DNA of 64,000 bases from Desmodesmus armatus (taxonomy: Eukaryota > Chlorophyta > Chlorophyceae > Sphaeropleales > Scenedesmaceae): positions 185,361 to 249,360 of the forward strand of contig VIIQ02000132.1 of assembly GCA_007449985.2 (NCBI GenBank), given 5' to 3'. The translations under genes were made by a program, and so were the position numbers. Shown here piece by piece: positions 47,601 to 59,645 of this stretch (positions within the stretch are counted from its first letter, which is position 1; every line of letters starts with the position of its first letter). The notes below the pieces were generated by a model. The model was not told the origin of the DNA. It did not search any database and was given only the letters and a program-made list of their open reading frames with translations.

Positions 47601-48754
47601 GGGTAGGATTGTGCAGTGCAGCTCTTGCTGTTAGTACAAGGCAGCAGGTGGAAGGTCCATGCAGTGCCGATAGCTACAGCAGCAGCTGCAGCAGCGAGCA
47701 GCGTGTGAGGCTTGTTGCCAGCTTGAGGGTGCACACGCCTTCTAGGACTGGGTACTGGTGCATTGTTGATACCAGATGAATATCCACATTTGCCAGAGGG
47801 GCAGATCGGGGAGTAGTCCTTCAGCAGGACTCACAGACAACTGGTGCATGTCAGGACATGCTGACAATACACATGTTTTTACGGCGGCTGTTGTTGCTGC
47901 TGCTGCTGCTGTTTCAGATGCCAACTCCTTCACCGGCACCAACCTGACAGAGGATGAGGTGATGGCACAACTGCAGCAGATGCAGCAGCTGAGCGAGACG
48001 CTGGTGCAGGACATGCGACAGTGAGTAGGGGGCACTGGATAGCACGCGGGGAGGGGGGGGGGGGTGCTGCCTGTGTTGAGGGAGGCTGTCAGGAGGAGAA
48101 GAAGGCATTTGATCCTTGCCGGGAAGTGGGTCGCTCTTCGTGGGCGGGAGTGTCGACTATCACTTGTGATGGTGGGCAGGGCACCACACTGAGGCCTGTC
48201 CTGCGGTTTGCTAGCTGATTGTGAGCGCATAGCTGTTTGTGTAGTCAGCACCTATGCAGCCCAGGGTGAGGGCCTAAGCCCTTTGATGCTGCATCTGCCA
48301 GGCTGCTGCTGAAGCTGAAGGTAGTTTAATTTGCTCTCATGTCCCCTCCACACAAGTGACACCCCACAAACCATCATCACTAACATTGGACCCTTTGCTG
48401 TGGTGCTGTCGCGTTGCTTGCAGGGACGAAGCGCTGCTGACGCAGGGTGCTCCCTCACGCAGCACCAGTGCCAGCAGCACTTGGGACTTCGACAGCCTCG
48501 ACAGCGCTGACATGCACAACAGCAGCAGCGGCGGCCCGGGCAGCAGCGCAGGCGGCAGCACTGGCAGCAGCGCAGGCGGCTTTCGACCTGCGACGCCCCG
48601 GCAGGCCAGCAATGGCAGCGCACCAGCCACAGTGCGCAACGGTAGCGGCGGGCATATGGCGGTGCCGCCGACAAACGGCAGCGGCGGTCACGGGCTTGGC
48701 AGCAATGGTGCCGGCAGCAATGGCAGCAATGGAAACCGCTGGACTGGCATGTAA
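44625..48754 (+). CDS. Coiled-coil protein of unknown function, 9 exons
   Basis: Model exons 44625-44630, 44751-44843, 45116-45238, 45543-45623, 46057-46163, 46566-46686, 47340-47556, 47918-48020, 48424-48754; all phases agree, 393 residues. The first coding exon is only ATGCAG before a GTTTGT donor, so the start is the least certain part. Residues 75-100 are KRVVRITVAGPPSQPHRVIE-like. Residues ~105-285 form a charged coiled coil: VLSFNQIQHELQARQASVG, SEISSLRQALAETQDIMLKG, VRERAKLRQEVNEVQHELQG, LTEDEVMAQLQQMQQLSETL. The last ~110 residues are Ser/Gly/Asn-rich and disordered. The exon-by-exon coiled coil suggests a cytoskeletal or structural role, but no family is recognised. Confidence 0.7.
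46938..47030 (+). repeat. Duplicate of an exon end inside the next intron
   Basis: CAGATCGCACAGGTGGGcta at 46934-46953 repeats the exon 6/intron border at 46676-46695 (CAGATCGCACAGGTGGGgta). Further downstream similarity follows (GCCGCCCAGCAACAGCGCAG versus GCGACCCAGCAGCAGCACAG). This is a local duplication of about 260-bp offset that includes a functional-looking donor. Confidence 0.65.
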
Positions 48755-51263
48755 AAGAACCACGGGTGCAGGGAGGGGGGGGAGTTTGGGCATGTTGAGG
48801 GGGGGGTGAGTGTATCGATGAGCAGTGCTTGCCTGGCGTTACTAGGCGCTCTTGCAGCTGCTGGTGATGTGATGTGGGTCCTGTCTGCAGGGTTCGGCAA
48901 GCATTGTTTTCTCTGTGCATGGTTCCCGTGCTGGCGTCTGTGCGTGTAGATGTTGTTGTGTGCTCTCGTGCACAACAGCTGCATGGGTGTGCTGTTCTTG
49001 GTGTCCGCTGCATCACACTCCATGTGTGAAGCAAAAGCGCCCTCAATGAAGGGGTTGCAGGTGTTCAGTTGTTGGAACACACATTGGCTGGCAGAGCCGG
49101 CCAGCATCACAAGTGTGGCATGCATGCATTGGCAGTGAGCACCATGTTCCGGCACCGTGGTGGTTGTGGTGCAGACGGTGCACTGACACAGGGTGTTGCA
49201 GCCAGCTAGAGGCAGGCTGCTGTCGTTGCTGTGCAACCGAAGAAGCTTTGCTGGTAAGGTGTGCGCAACACTCAGGTCTTCTGCGCGATTGCCCCTGCAG
49301 TAGCCTTGATACGCCCTGTCGTTTGTAGGGCGGCCAAATGCACGCGTGTGCTGCTGCGGCAGTCGGTGTTTGCTGGTGGAAAGCTCGCAGCATTCGTGCA
49401 TGTGCATCTGGGCACTGAAGGATTTAGGCACCTTGGGGCTCTGTACTGCCTTACCCAGCCTGCAGCAGAGTTGGGTGGCAGGTGCAGGCAGCAGCAGCTG
49501 GACATTTTGGCATGTGTGTGGTGCTGGTGCTGCTTTGTGCTTCCAGCGGCACTGTTATGATCCCTAGGGGGTAGGTGCCTGGCAGCATTACTGCATGGGG
49601 CCTCCCCTGTGCGGGCACACACGCACACCAACTGCAAGATACAATTGAGGGTCACACTGGTTACACGACCAGTCACACCTCCGTGACCCTTCACAACTGC
49701 ATTGGCAACAGCTGCTGGTGCACTGTTTGACTCTCCTTGTGTGTATGGCTTGAGTCTTGGGTGTGAGTCGTGGGGCGACGTCTTGGGGCAGGGCAAGGGT
49801 TGCAGTGGGGCCTTGCAGGGAAGATGAAATTTGGGTGTGGTTGGGTACAGATGTGGAGGGGCTGTGTACGCATGTGCCTGTATATGGCTGTTGCTGCCGC
49901 TGTCGCAGGTTGTGAGGTGGGCGATAAGCCTGCACCCACTGGGACAGTGGCGGGCTGCATGCCTGCGTTGTGTGGTTGTGTATGAGTAGGTGCTGTTGAT
50001 GTTCGTAGTGTTGTTGGTTTTGTCTTGTCGTCTCCTTTGTCGTTCGTTTGTAGTCTATCTGTGGACTCTTGTGTTGCAGCAACGTGTGCAACGCTGTGCT
50101 GGCTCCTGAAGCCCCTTTCTGCAGAATGCAGAAAAAGGGTATGTGCTGTACGACCTTGTGTACCGTATCCAGCTTGGTACAGTTGGCAGTTGCCGGTAGT
50201 GTGACATCTGTCAAAGTGCTTGGCTTGCTTTTGTTGCATGGCATGTGGCTCGCTGGCTGATCACGCAGGTGCTGTAGGCAGCGTCGCTGTGTTGCTTCCA
50301 GCACATGCATATTGATTTGCTGTTGTTGCTGCTGGTGATCAAGACAGGGGTGCCATGCCCCATTGCTGCTTGCCTCGAGGTTTTGGATGTAACTGACACT
50401 GGCACCCCCTGGTAACAGGTCACAAAGGTGTGGCTGCTGGCTTGTATCATGGCAGTAAGCTTTCTCAAGAGGAGTCGTCTTGGTGTCGGTGTCGCAGCAC
50501 GGGCGTGCAGTGGCAACGCCGCAAAGACAGAAGCAGCAACTCCTAAAGCTAAAGTCATTGATCCAGCTTTAATAAATTGGCTTAGTATTACTTTGCATTG
50601 AAGTCCCTCAGCATGTGCGTACATCAAAACGATCACACCCATCTTTGGCCTGTCTGCAGCATGCTCCTCCCATGATATGTGGCACTTGATGCTGCCCTCA
50701 GTGGTGGGAATGCAAAGCAGCCATAGCTACACGAGGGTCAGCCAAAACCATAGTTCAGGTGCCACAGGCACCGACATTGGCACCATGCCATCTCAGTCTT
50801 CAAAGCCCGTGAATGTAGACGCCTGCAGACACATCAGCCGCACACCATTTGCACATGCATATGCATCACTAATCACTTCTTTTCATTGACAGACACGACA
50901 GCTTCAGCCTCTGCGATCTTACTACAACCAGCCGCACACCAGCACTGCCAAAGCCTGCACGGGGAGCACTGACTCTCTGCGGTCATGATGTCACTGACTG
51001 GGCATCCGCACGTTCAAGCATCTCACCTAGCCGAGAGAGCGAAGCGAACATAAACATCGTAAATCGTTGTGTCATTAGCCTTCAGCCTGTCGTTGAGCAC
51101 CCACAACAAAAAAACTGGCGGGAAGCGCCCAGGCGGGAAACGCTGCCTCGCTTTATCGTTATCGTCACTTCGGCTTGCTGCTACTGTTACATATATAGAA
51201 GGTACGGTTCAGATCCAGATCATTTCGCAGTGTGAGCGTTATGTGCATCCTCAGCCGGATACA

Positions 51264-51266
<3 letters not shown>
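48755..51266. other. Long intergenic stretch, no gene supported
   Basis: Some 2.5 kb with a few long but low-quality frames, including a 240-codon minus frame (50310-49588) rich in His, Thr, Gln and Cys without coding-like composition or splice partners. AATAAA at about 50569. It may include 3' UTR of the upstream gene and the promoter of the next. I see nothing else. Confidence 0.35.

Positions 51267-51294
<28 letters not shown>
51267..51294 (+). repeat. (GCT)n trinucleotide repeat upstream of MYND gene
   Basis: About nine GCT units some 165 bp before the start codon of the next gene, probably in its leader or promoter. Confidence 0.9.
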
Positions 51295-51458
51295 TCATGT
51301 GTTGCACAACCATGAATCCAGGTGTACGTTGCATGGCACCATTTCCAAAACACACATATTGATACATAGTAATCTGGTAGCCTGATAGGCTGAGTGGACC
51401 CAAACATATGTTGCTGCCATGTTGCTGCCATTCCCTGCTGTCAGGCTGGTGACGACAG

Positions 51459-54400
51459 ATGGGTACAAACCAGACAAGAACGTGGCAAATATGCCTTGAG
51501 AGACTGGAGGACCTTATTTTATTGAGGGAGGATGACTTTGCTACTCCTGATGTAATAGCCTCATCTGTCGTGGACGCGCTCGAGGAGCTGGAAGCTTGCC
51601 CAAAGGCAACATGGAAGAAGCTGGTGTTGGAAATGCAGGTGTGAAGCTCATCAGTTTGACCTACTGCAGCATAAAGTGTAAACTGCAGTATGCCAGCCCT
51701 CCCCACCACGCTGCATCAGGTCCTACTTGTTCCGAGCCACCAATTTTTTCCGCCGCAGCCCCCCAACCAAACTTCCAGTCACAACCTAGACTTGCCTCAA
51801 CCCATTCCCAACTTCCTTTCCCCCTGCTCTATCTAAGAGGATTCTTCAACTCAAGTGACAACCCTGGCATGCATACCAATGTGCGACCCTGCTACTTCAG
51901 GTGCCGTTGAAGCTTGCTACAGCCTTTGTAGCGGTGGCAGACCAAGACCCAGACAACAACCCTGTGTTCAAGCTATCCAGCCATGGGTTGTGTGTGTTCC
52001 TACGCAACGCAATCTTTGAAGGGTGTGCCTCAGGGGGCGCAGCAGCCAGCAAGGTCGAGCGGGCAGTGCGGCAGCAGCTTGAGCAGTCGGTCCTGCTGCA
52101 GATGCTGCCAGAGTTTATTACAGACACAGCGGCAGACATGACAGAGGCAGCGAAGGACGCTGCTGCAGCCGCCGGCAGCAGCAGCAGCAGCAGCAGCAGC
52201 AGTGCAGAGTACCCCCCAGCTACAGTCTCCCGTGCTGAAATGCTGCTAGTCTTTGTGGGGGTGCTGCTTCCCTGGTGGGCCAATGGCCTGCCCCGGCAGC
52301 GGATGGCAGGCTCACTGGCAGCCCCAGTGTGCCACCTGTCCCTTGCCAGCGTGCACTTAGTCAGCAACCTCATGTTGGGGCAGCAGCAGCCGCACCCGGA
52401 TGTGGCCTTGGTGCTGCAGGGGATACTGCACAAGGCTCTCAAGATCTCAGCTGAGATGTGTAGCCCCCGCCGCGGCTGCGTCCCGTTTGAAATGAACCAA
52501 ACAGCACTGAATGATCACCCGGCGCTGCTGCAAGTGATCAACTCGCAGCACTTCATGCCGTCGCTTGCCCTGAACTGCACCGTGCTGGCAGTTGCACATA
52601 TGGTCAGGGAACGGCAGAGCAAGCAGCAGACGCAGGGCAGTACAGCCAGCACCCAAGGCGGCGCAGGTGCTGAGGGTGCATCTCAACACAGCAGCAGTAG
52701 CAGCAGTAGCAGAGGAGTGCGGCTGCGACTCGACGACCTTCCTGCACAGTATCAGACGACTGTTGTAAAGGAGTATATCGCCCAGGCAGTATCCAATTTC
52801 ACAGAGGCTGTACGGCTGCTGCCGAAGCTGAGCCGCTCACACCGCAAGCTGTTCGCGCTGCTCGGTGTGGACCCAAGGGTGGGCGTGTGGGCAGCAGTCA
52901 CACTGGCGCAGCCCTCAATACCCTTCCAGCAGGGCCCCATGCCGGTAGGGGAGTTTTTGACTGATGTCGCGGCAATGTACAACACTACTATGGACCTCTT
53001 CCTGAGGCCCGGCCCTTACATCTCTGCTGCGAATCAGGCCGAGCTATGGCAGCAGCACCTGCAGCTGCCGCAGTCGCAGCTGCAGCTGGAGCAGCAGCTG
53101 GCACTACTGGTGCCCTTTGCACTGCTGCACGGGGCTGCGCGCCTGCCGATTGGCCGGGCAGCTTGCCTGAAAATGATGGTTTCTGCAGTGGCGGTAGCTG
53201 CAGCGGCGTCACCAAGGTGGTTAGCCTATACTGAGGCCCTGCCTCCAGTGACAGCAGACCCATGGCTGCAAGGGCAGGTGCCGGTGCAGTGGGTTGAGGA
53301 TATGCTGCCAGCGCTGCTGAAGCTTGGGGGCAAAGCTGTTGATGGCCTGACAGCGACCGCAGCTGCAGCAGGAGCAGCGGCGCAGGGCGGTTCAAGCAGC
53401 AGGGTGGCCAACGCAGAGTCAGAGCACAGCAAGCTGCTTATGAGCGCCCTGGAGGGCACCGTAGCCACTCTGGGGCAGATCTTGCAGCGATGCACAAAGG
53501 CTGCGACAGATTCGATGACCGAAGCGGAACAGCGCGAGTACGAAAACCGTGGTCTGCCGATCGGGCCTGTCGTGGCTTCAGACTCCCCAACGCTGGGATT
53601 GTTGCGAGCTTGTCTTGCTGCAGCTGCGGACGCATTTGCAGTCGTGGAGGCGTTCGTGCGAGCAGCAGCAGCGGGTGTCGCCGGGGGTTTTGCGCGGGAA
53701 GTGCTGGCAGTCGGCGTCTTTCAGCTTCTGTTGAGCGCATGGCAGGGCACAATGCCTGCGGTGTCGCTGTGCCAAGCAGATGACGCCGGCAAGTCTGTCC
53801 GCGCTTTCTACAGTTTGTTGACGAGCTGCCTCAAGCTGCAGTCGACACACAGTGCACCCTCAGCGCGCCTATGCGCGGGCGCAGCGGGCGCGACATTCCT
53901 CGTCAGCCGCGCCGCCACTGCGCTGCTGCAGGATCGCCACTGGCCAACAGCACTCCTGCAAGCTGCTGGCATCCCAGTAACTCCGCAGAGGTCTGCAGCA
54001 GGTGGTGGCGTGACCCCTACATGGTACGACCCAGCCTCTCGGCTGCCAAGTTTGGTGGTGTTTGGCCGCTGCTGCTTGCTGTGGGCACAGGAACTGACAG
54101 CAAGTCTACCGGGCCTGCTGGTCCAGCTTGCAGCTCCACGCCAGCCAGCCCTTCCAGGAATGGCAGGCAGCAGCAGCAGCAGAAGCAGCGGCAGAGAGGG
54201 CCCAAGGACCCTGAGCAGCCTGCAACAGCTGCCGGAGTACAGCGCCGCCTGGGTCTTTTTCAGCATTGCGTACGTAGGCGCACCGGCTCCGCCCAGCCAC
54301 CTGCACATGATTGCTGACACAATGCGGCGCTGGACCAACAGACATGCAGACCTTATAATAGCAGCAGGCTGTGATGCACAGGCGCTGTTGCAGCAGCTGC

Positions 54401-54729
54401 AGCAGCTGCTTGTCGCTCAGCAGGAAGCCGCCAACAGCACCACCAACGTGGCTGCTGCTGTGGAGACCTTTGTGCAGCAGCTGGTGATGACGGGCACGGC
54501 ATACAGCGCTGTGCCGCTGAAAAGCCTCTGCAACAATCCAATCTGTGGGGCCGTCAGTGGCCCTTCAGAGGGGAAGCTGGTGGGGGGTGTGGGGCTGTGC
54601 AAGGGGTGCCTTGGGGTGCGGTACTGCAGCAAGGCTTGTCAGAACCAGCACTGGAAGCAGCACAAGCCGGTGTGTAAGGCGCTGGCAGAGCGCAAAGCAG
54701 CAGCGGCAGCAGCAGGAGCGCAGCACTAG
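51459..54729 (+). CDS. MYND zinc-finger protein, 1002 residues
   Basis: Two exons, 51459-51638 and 51901-54729, phase 0 (donor ATGCAG|GTGTGA, acceptor CTACTTCAG). The ATG at 51459 follows an in-frame TGA, supporting it as the start unless a further exon ends exactly there. Residues 1-60 are helical (RTWQICLERLEDLILLREDD; ATWKKLVLEMQ). The body is a long alpha-helical, Ala/Leu-rich region with Ser and Gln tracts. It ends in a MYND finger at about 937-988: LCNNPICGAV, then GLCKGCLGVRYCSKACQNQH, then WKQHKPVCKAL, with the seven Cys and one His that bind two zincs. MYND fingers mediate protein-protein contacts. Large proteins of this type with a C-terminal MYND are numerous in green algae and no specific target is known; there is no SET domain here. 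Confidence 0.85.
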
Positions 54730-55639
54730 CTCTGATGGGTGCCTGACAGCCCAGCGGGAGCTGGGGATGGGCTGGTAAGCATACTGTCATACAACGATGC
54801 CAGTGGTTCTCCATATTTGTCGTGATTTCCCTACCAACCAATGGGGTGGCTTATCCAGTTCTGCATGATAGGATTATCTGGCTTTCAGGCCTTTATCCAA
54901 CCAGATATCCGCCAAATGGGGTTTATCCAAGGGGAGTGCAGATTATCTTCCTGTATTGACAACTGGTTTATCTTGGGCCACACAGTGTGTTATCCAATCA
55001 CCCCACTTGTGCAAGATATGCCACACTAGCCCCTTGAGAGATCAACAGACAGTCAGCAAGCAGCAAGCTGGCTGCCCTGATGCTCTTGCTTCGTCCCCAC
55101 ACCTGTGGTCATGCATATTGAGCTGCTGCATATGATACACTCCTCTCATGTTCCCCCCACACATGCATGTTCAGCAGCTGCATGTGCGGACTAGGAGTAC
55201 TGAACACAGGCTTACACAGGTTGGAAGGGGAGATGGAACTGCAGCTGGTACACAGCACCACTGGTACACCCGCGAGAAGTGCCCGTTTTCTAAGCTGTGC
55301 GCTGCCCGCATAGCTGCTAACCAGCAGTGATGCAGCACGTGATGGCGGAACAGGCTTGAGATCGGGAAATATTCTGCCAAACCTTGGCAGGGCAGAAAAG
55401 GGAAAGTGCAAGTAACGGCATGCTGATGCCGTCATCAGGACTTGCTGTGTATCTGCACATGACGGGCTCACAGTGAAGCACAGCACAAGTACACCCCAAA
55501 AAATTTGCCAATGGACCTTGGCCTTGTAGGAATGTGGTTTCAGCCATGGGCAAACCTGCTGCACGGTGAGGTGCAGTTTATGTCAACAGCAGCAGTGATC
55601 ACACAGGCAGGAGTGTGCTGTTTTGTGGCAGTACTACTG

Positions 55640-56170
55640 CTTTCTAAATAGAGGGGGCAGGCATGGAGCGATCGGGCTACAGTACCAAGGCCAAGACACT
55701 TTGCAGGAGCCCCAATTCTTGATGTACTGAATGCCCTGGGAGTTGTGCAGCTCCTCAAGTTGCCAAGAATCCCATACTTGCACTTTGAACAGGCGGTTAA
55801 GATCACTATACCCCATACCCCAGTACATCACCAGAAAGCGCCGCAAGCAGTGTCTCTCGGCTAAAGGAACATCAAGGCACTTACAAGGCTCATCGTTTGC
55901 AACGCTGTGGCCCGTCCAGGTCTTACTTGGTCTGCTTCGTTACTGCTGCACTTGAGATCGTGGTGGTTGGTTTCATACATCTCAGCCGCACCTCGCCCTG
56001 GTCCAGCATCGCTACCATAGCGTAGGCTCACTCTTCGTATCAGGTTCAGCACGCAGTATGTGGCTCTGCGGCGGGCCCCCAGTGCTACTGCAGCTGTTGA
56101 CAGCCAGCTGCTTGTCAAGCTTGGACAGAGTGCCTGAGGGCATTGCCTGCAGTGCCTGGCGATGAAGAAC
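55640..56170 (-). pseudogene. Coding-like remnants inside the 3.4-kb element
   Basis: The minus strand reads IRRVSLRYGSDAGPGRGAAE then MYETNHHDLK (about 56050-55940) and, in another frame, RRFLVMYWGMGYSDLNRLFK followed by VQVWDSWQLEELHNSQG (about 55846-55730). Composition suggests former protein sequence, interrupted by stops. It may be what remains of a transposase; identity not established. Confidence 0.3.
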
Positions 56171-57272
56171 ATGCCGCACGCTTTTGAGGTCGCTGTATCC
56201 TCCTGAAGACCGACGTGGCTACATCCAGCGTAAGTTCCACCACAGCACCTTTGGTCAGCAGCAGTTGAATGGGTCAGGAACCTGTGATTGAATCATTGCG
56301 GGAGATTCAGGCTAGGTCACATCATGACCTAGCACAACAGGTGGATGCTTAGTGTGGGCTTGCGCAGCATCCCGTACGTGTACCTGCACTTTCGCTCAGT
56401 GTGGACACAGGATGGCCCCTGTTTTTGTGTGCAGAAGGTGCTGCTGTCTGGCGTCTGATGTGCCGACCCCAACAAGCTTGCAAGCACACGCATACGGCAA
56501 CATCGCCAGCAGCTTGGTGAGTTTGAACTGCAACATTTCATCTTGACAACTGGGGTAACACTGCCCATCTATTCAGGCCCCAGAGCAGCAAGCTTGCTGG
56601 CCACTGTGCTCATGCAGCAGCCATTATGCGCTTGTGAAGTTGCCATGCTGAGGCAATCCTTGCATGCAAAGCGTTTTAGCTCTGTGGCTGCTACTGCTGC
56701 TGCTCATCTGTGCCCTGCAGTGAAGCAATGGGATCAGCGCTTTGGATCAGCTGGACGCAGCAGACGCCAGCTTGCCAGGCCTCTAGACCTGCTGCACGGA
56801 CCACCACAGGGCATGTAAGATGCTTACAAGTGCCCTAAGGCTTGTCCTGAGCTCTGCAAGCGAGGATCGAGCAAGTACTCACGCCAAGACGACGCAGTCA
56901 ACGGTCATCAGTACGCAGACAATGACCAGTGTGCAGGCGGCATCGAGCTGAGGTGGGTCAGGCATGGCAGGCGGAGTCATGATTGAGCAGTGTGCGACGT
57001 GTGCTGGGGCATCATTACTGTGTTGCAGCTGGTCGCCAAGTGTGCTGGTACCGAGGCAGCAAGTTGCTGGCACTCAAGTCATCCACAGACCAACCGCGTG
57101 TATGTGGTGCAGCCGCTTGTAACAAGCTGGTATGCAAGTTTATATGCTTGTGCAGCTGCTGACAGCGTAAGCGATACATAACCTCTGCAACACCACTGGT
57201 GCCTCGTTCTGCACCCATTTGCTTGCAGGTGGTCAGTGGGATGCCGCATCAGAGTGATTGAGTCAACTGCAG

Positions 57273-57395
57273 GAGCTAAAGGGTGCCGTGGATGTTGTGG
57301 TAGAAGCACACCAAGCAGCGGAACTGGTTGCCAGCAACACAGCTGCTCCGCTGACTGTAGTCCAGCCTGGTGGAGCCATGGCCATCAGTCTGTAG
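57273..57395 (+). other. Possible terminal exon inside the 3.4-kb element
   Basis: After an AACTGCAG acceptor-like sequence, an open frame reads ELKGAVDVVVEAHQAAELVA, then SNTAAPLTVVQPGGAMAISL and a stop. The composition is coding-like and helical. I could not link it convincingly to upstream exons, although another open stretch with a usable acceptor lies at 56577-56818. Could belong to a gene carried by the element. Confidence 0.3.
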
Positions 57396-58206
57396 TCATA
57401 GTGCGACCCTGCTGCAGTTGTGTTTGGCTGCATGCGGTGTGTTTGGCTGCTTGCAGTGGATACAGTGAGGCGACACCTTGTGCTGTGTAGCAGTGGACAG
57501 TGAAGCAACGGAACCGTTCACTCGGCAGTCCACCCCAGCATGCTTTCATCTTTGCACGTGGCTGTCGTCTGATGTCTTGCCCAGCACCTGCACAGCGGTG
57601 GCCTATGATCCTGAGTTCTATATCCCTATCGTCACGTTTGCTTGATTGTACAGTGGCAAGCAGCTCCGTGCATCAAGTTGTATAGTATGCTGCTGTTGGC
57701 ATGTCTGGTGTCGTGTGCAGTGCTGCTTGCTTGGTGGTTGCGTGTGTGGCACTTGTACTGCTCTTGAGTTCACTACATGTTGTGACTTGACTGTTTGGCA
57801 CACAGTGACATGTATGTCACAGCAATGCCTATCGGCGAGTGTGCCATAGCACTGCTCTGCAGCAGCTGGGTTGCAGAGTCAGTCTGACGTCCGGGGCATG
57901 GGTAACATGCTTGTGAGACAGTTAAGGGTGCCATGCCATATCCAGCAGGCACAAGCAGATTATCTCCAGTGTGTCCACAGATTATCCTGGGCAACTATCA
58001 GATATCTGCTTGAATATCCACCAGATAATCGCATCATTATCCAGCAGATAAACCAAATGGATAAACTTTATCCAGGATACGGAAAGGATAAACCTGCATA
58101 CACAGCCAGATATCCACCACAATATCCTGGATAAACTGACAGAGTTTATATACCTGTTCAACTAGTTATACATGTGGATAAAGGGTACTCTTGGTTGGTA
58201 GGGTTT

Positions 58207-59645
58207 GTTCAAGAAGACTTCATATTACAGCGTGCTGGAGCTTGAACCATGGCACGCGCACTGCACGAGTGACAAACTGTGTGCTGATAGGTAGCTTCAA
58301 CAGCTGCAGCATGCACACACTGCTGGAATTCTCATGTGGTTAACCCAACCATGCTTGCAGCCTAATCAGCCTTTGATAGGTTTGCAGTTGGTTCGCGCCA
58401 GCCCAAGCTGACTATGGCAGGTTGTGGCTGCACTGGCTGGCGTGTGACTGTACCATGTTACGGGCACTGTTGCATCGGTTTGGGTGACCTCTTGCTTGCG
58501 GCTTGCTGCCAGTCACAGCAGCTGCACCGGTTTCTGCAGATGATGTCATGTTGGTGGTTGAGGTTGACGTAACAAACATTTGAGACTTGGTACTGCTGGT
58601 GCAACCCTCACCACACTTCCTGATCGCCATGGTTTAGCTGCCCCTTGTCACATGCACATCTGATCAGATGCATGCCCAACAACCAATCAGCAAATCATCA
58701 TCATCGTCATGCTCATGACCATGTAACAAACTGCCGGCACTGCTGGCAACCTGGCAGGTTCAATATGCAAAAGCAACAGATAATAGAAAATCCACCTAAA
58801 TGCCAACACAGCAACACCAGACAACTTTGAAAGAGCTTTGCAGCCTTCCAAAGCCTGGGCTGGCTCTGGCTGCTTCACAAAATAGACAGCACTCAGGGGA
58901 AGAAGCTCGAAACGGCTGCTCAGGACCACCCCACACATGCTGCTCGGCGGCAACCAAGCCACTGCGGTAGGATTCAACAGCAGATACATGCTGTACTACT
59001 TGATTAGTAATCATGCTGCTTGACATTACTCGTGCGCTGCGCTGATGGCATTGACGGCCAGCAGCAGCACCAGCAGCACCAGCAGCTTTGAGCTCATAAC
59101 AATCCCACGATTGCTTACGGCGTACAAAATGCACCCCAGTGCAGGCTAGGTGCCTCAACACTGCCACATGCAAACCACCTCAGCACTGGCACAAGCTCAT
59201 GGTCATCTGGCCAGTGCAAGACAGAACATCAAAAGCACACACGCCGTGCCGCGATTAGTCAGTTGGTTGATCGATTGAGCTCAAAGCAGACACGCCTTGC
59301 AGCAATCACTCAGGAAAGAAGCCAGGTTGCACGGCTGCTCGCACGCTGGCCGACACTCTCTCGGTGGGCTGGAGACCCTCCATGTTGTAGGCGACTGCAC
59401 CGTGCAGTGAGCAGCAGCAGCAGCAGCAGCAGCAGGGCCAGTGCTGGGTCGGCAGTGTGTCATCATGAGACACAGGATCAAGAAGCAAACAAGCACGTCA
59501 GTGCACAGCCCCCAAGCAAGCGTTTGTGCAGCAAAGAAGCAAGCGTTGTTGGGCCCAGATGTTGGCGGCTCTTTGAGTGGCGGTGCATGCTTGAAACTCT
59601 GTGAAAGCTTGAGCTGCCACGACTTCCTAGCTACACAACTGGCGG
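58207..59645. other. Intergenic with a dispersed repeat fragment
   Basis: 58690-58990 resembles the 733-bp insertion at 31740-32472: ATC-rich start, then GAAACGGCTGCTCAGGACCACCCC and ACATGCTGCT. A 72-codon minus frame at 58630-58412 starts with ATG but its coding status is doubtful. (AGC)8 is at about 59409-59435. No supported gene. Confidence 0.4.

Larger units (their letters stand above)
54829..58203. mobile_element. 3375-bp DNA-transposon-like element with terminal inverted repeats
   Basis: The left end, CCCTACCAACCAA (54829-54841), is repeated exactly in inverse orientation at the right end (TTGGTTGGTAGGG, 58191-58203). Both ends are flanked by TTT (54826-54828 and 58204-58206), a 3-bp target duplication. 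Just inside both ends are dense TTATCC/GATATCC/GGATAA words: about eight in 54850-55000, and more than fifteen in 57940-58180 in both orientations. Such subterminal motif clusters are typical transposase-binding arrays of cut-and-paste elements. The interior has coding-like scraps on both strands but no transposase I can recognise, so it is probably degenerate or non-autonomous. The superfamily is not assignable by eye. Confidence 0.7.

Noticed and set aside
49588..50310. 240-codon minus-strand frame
   Set aside because: Its His/Thr/Gln/Cys-rich composition differs from the window's genes, it lacks conserved motifs, and no splice partners were found.
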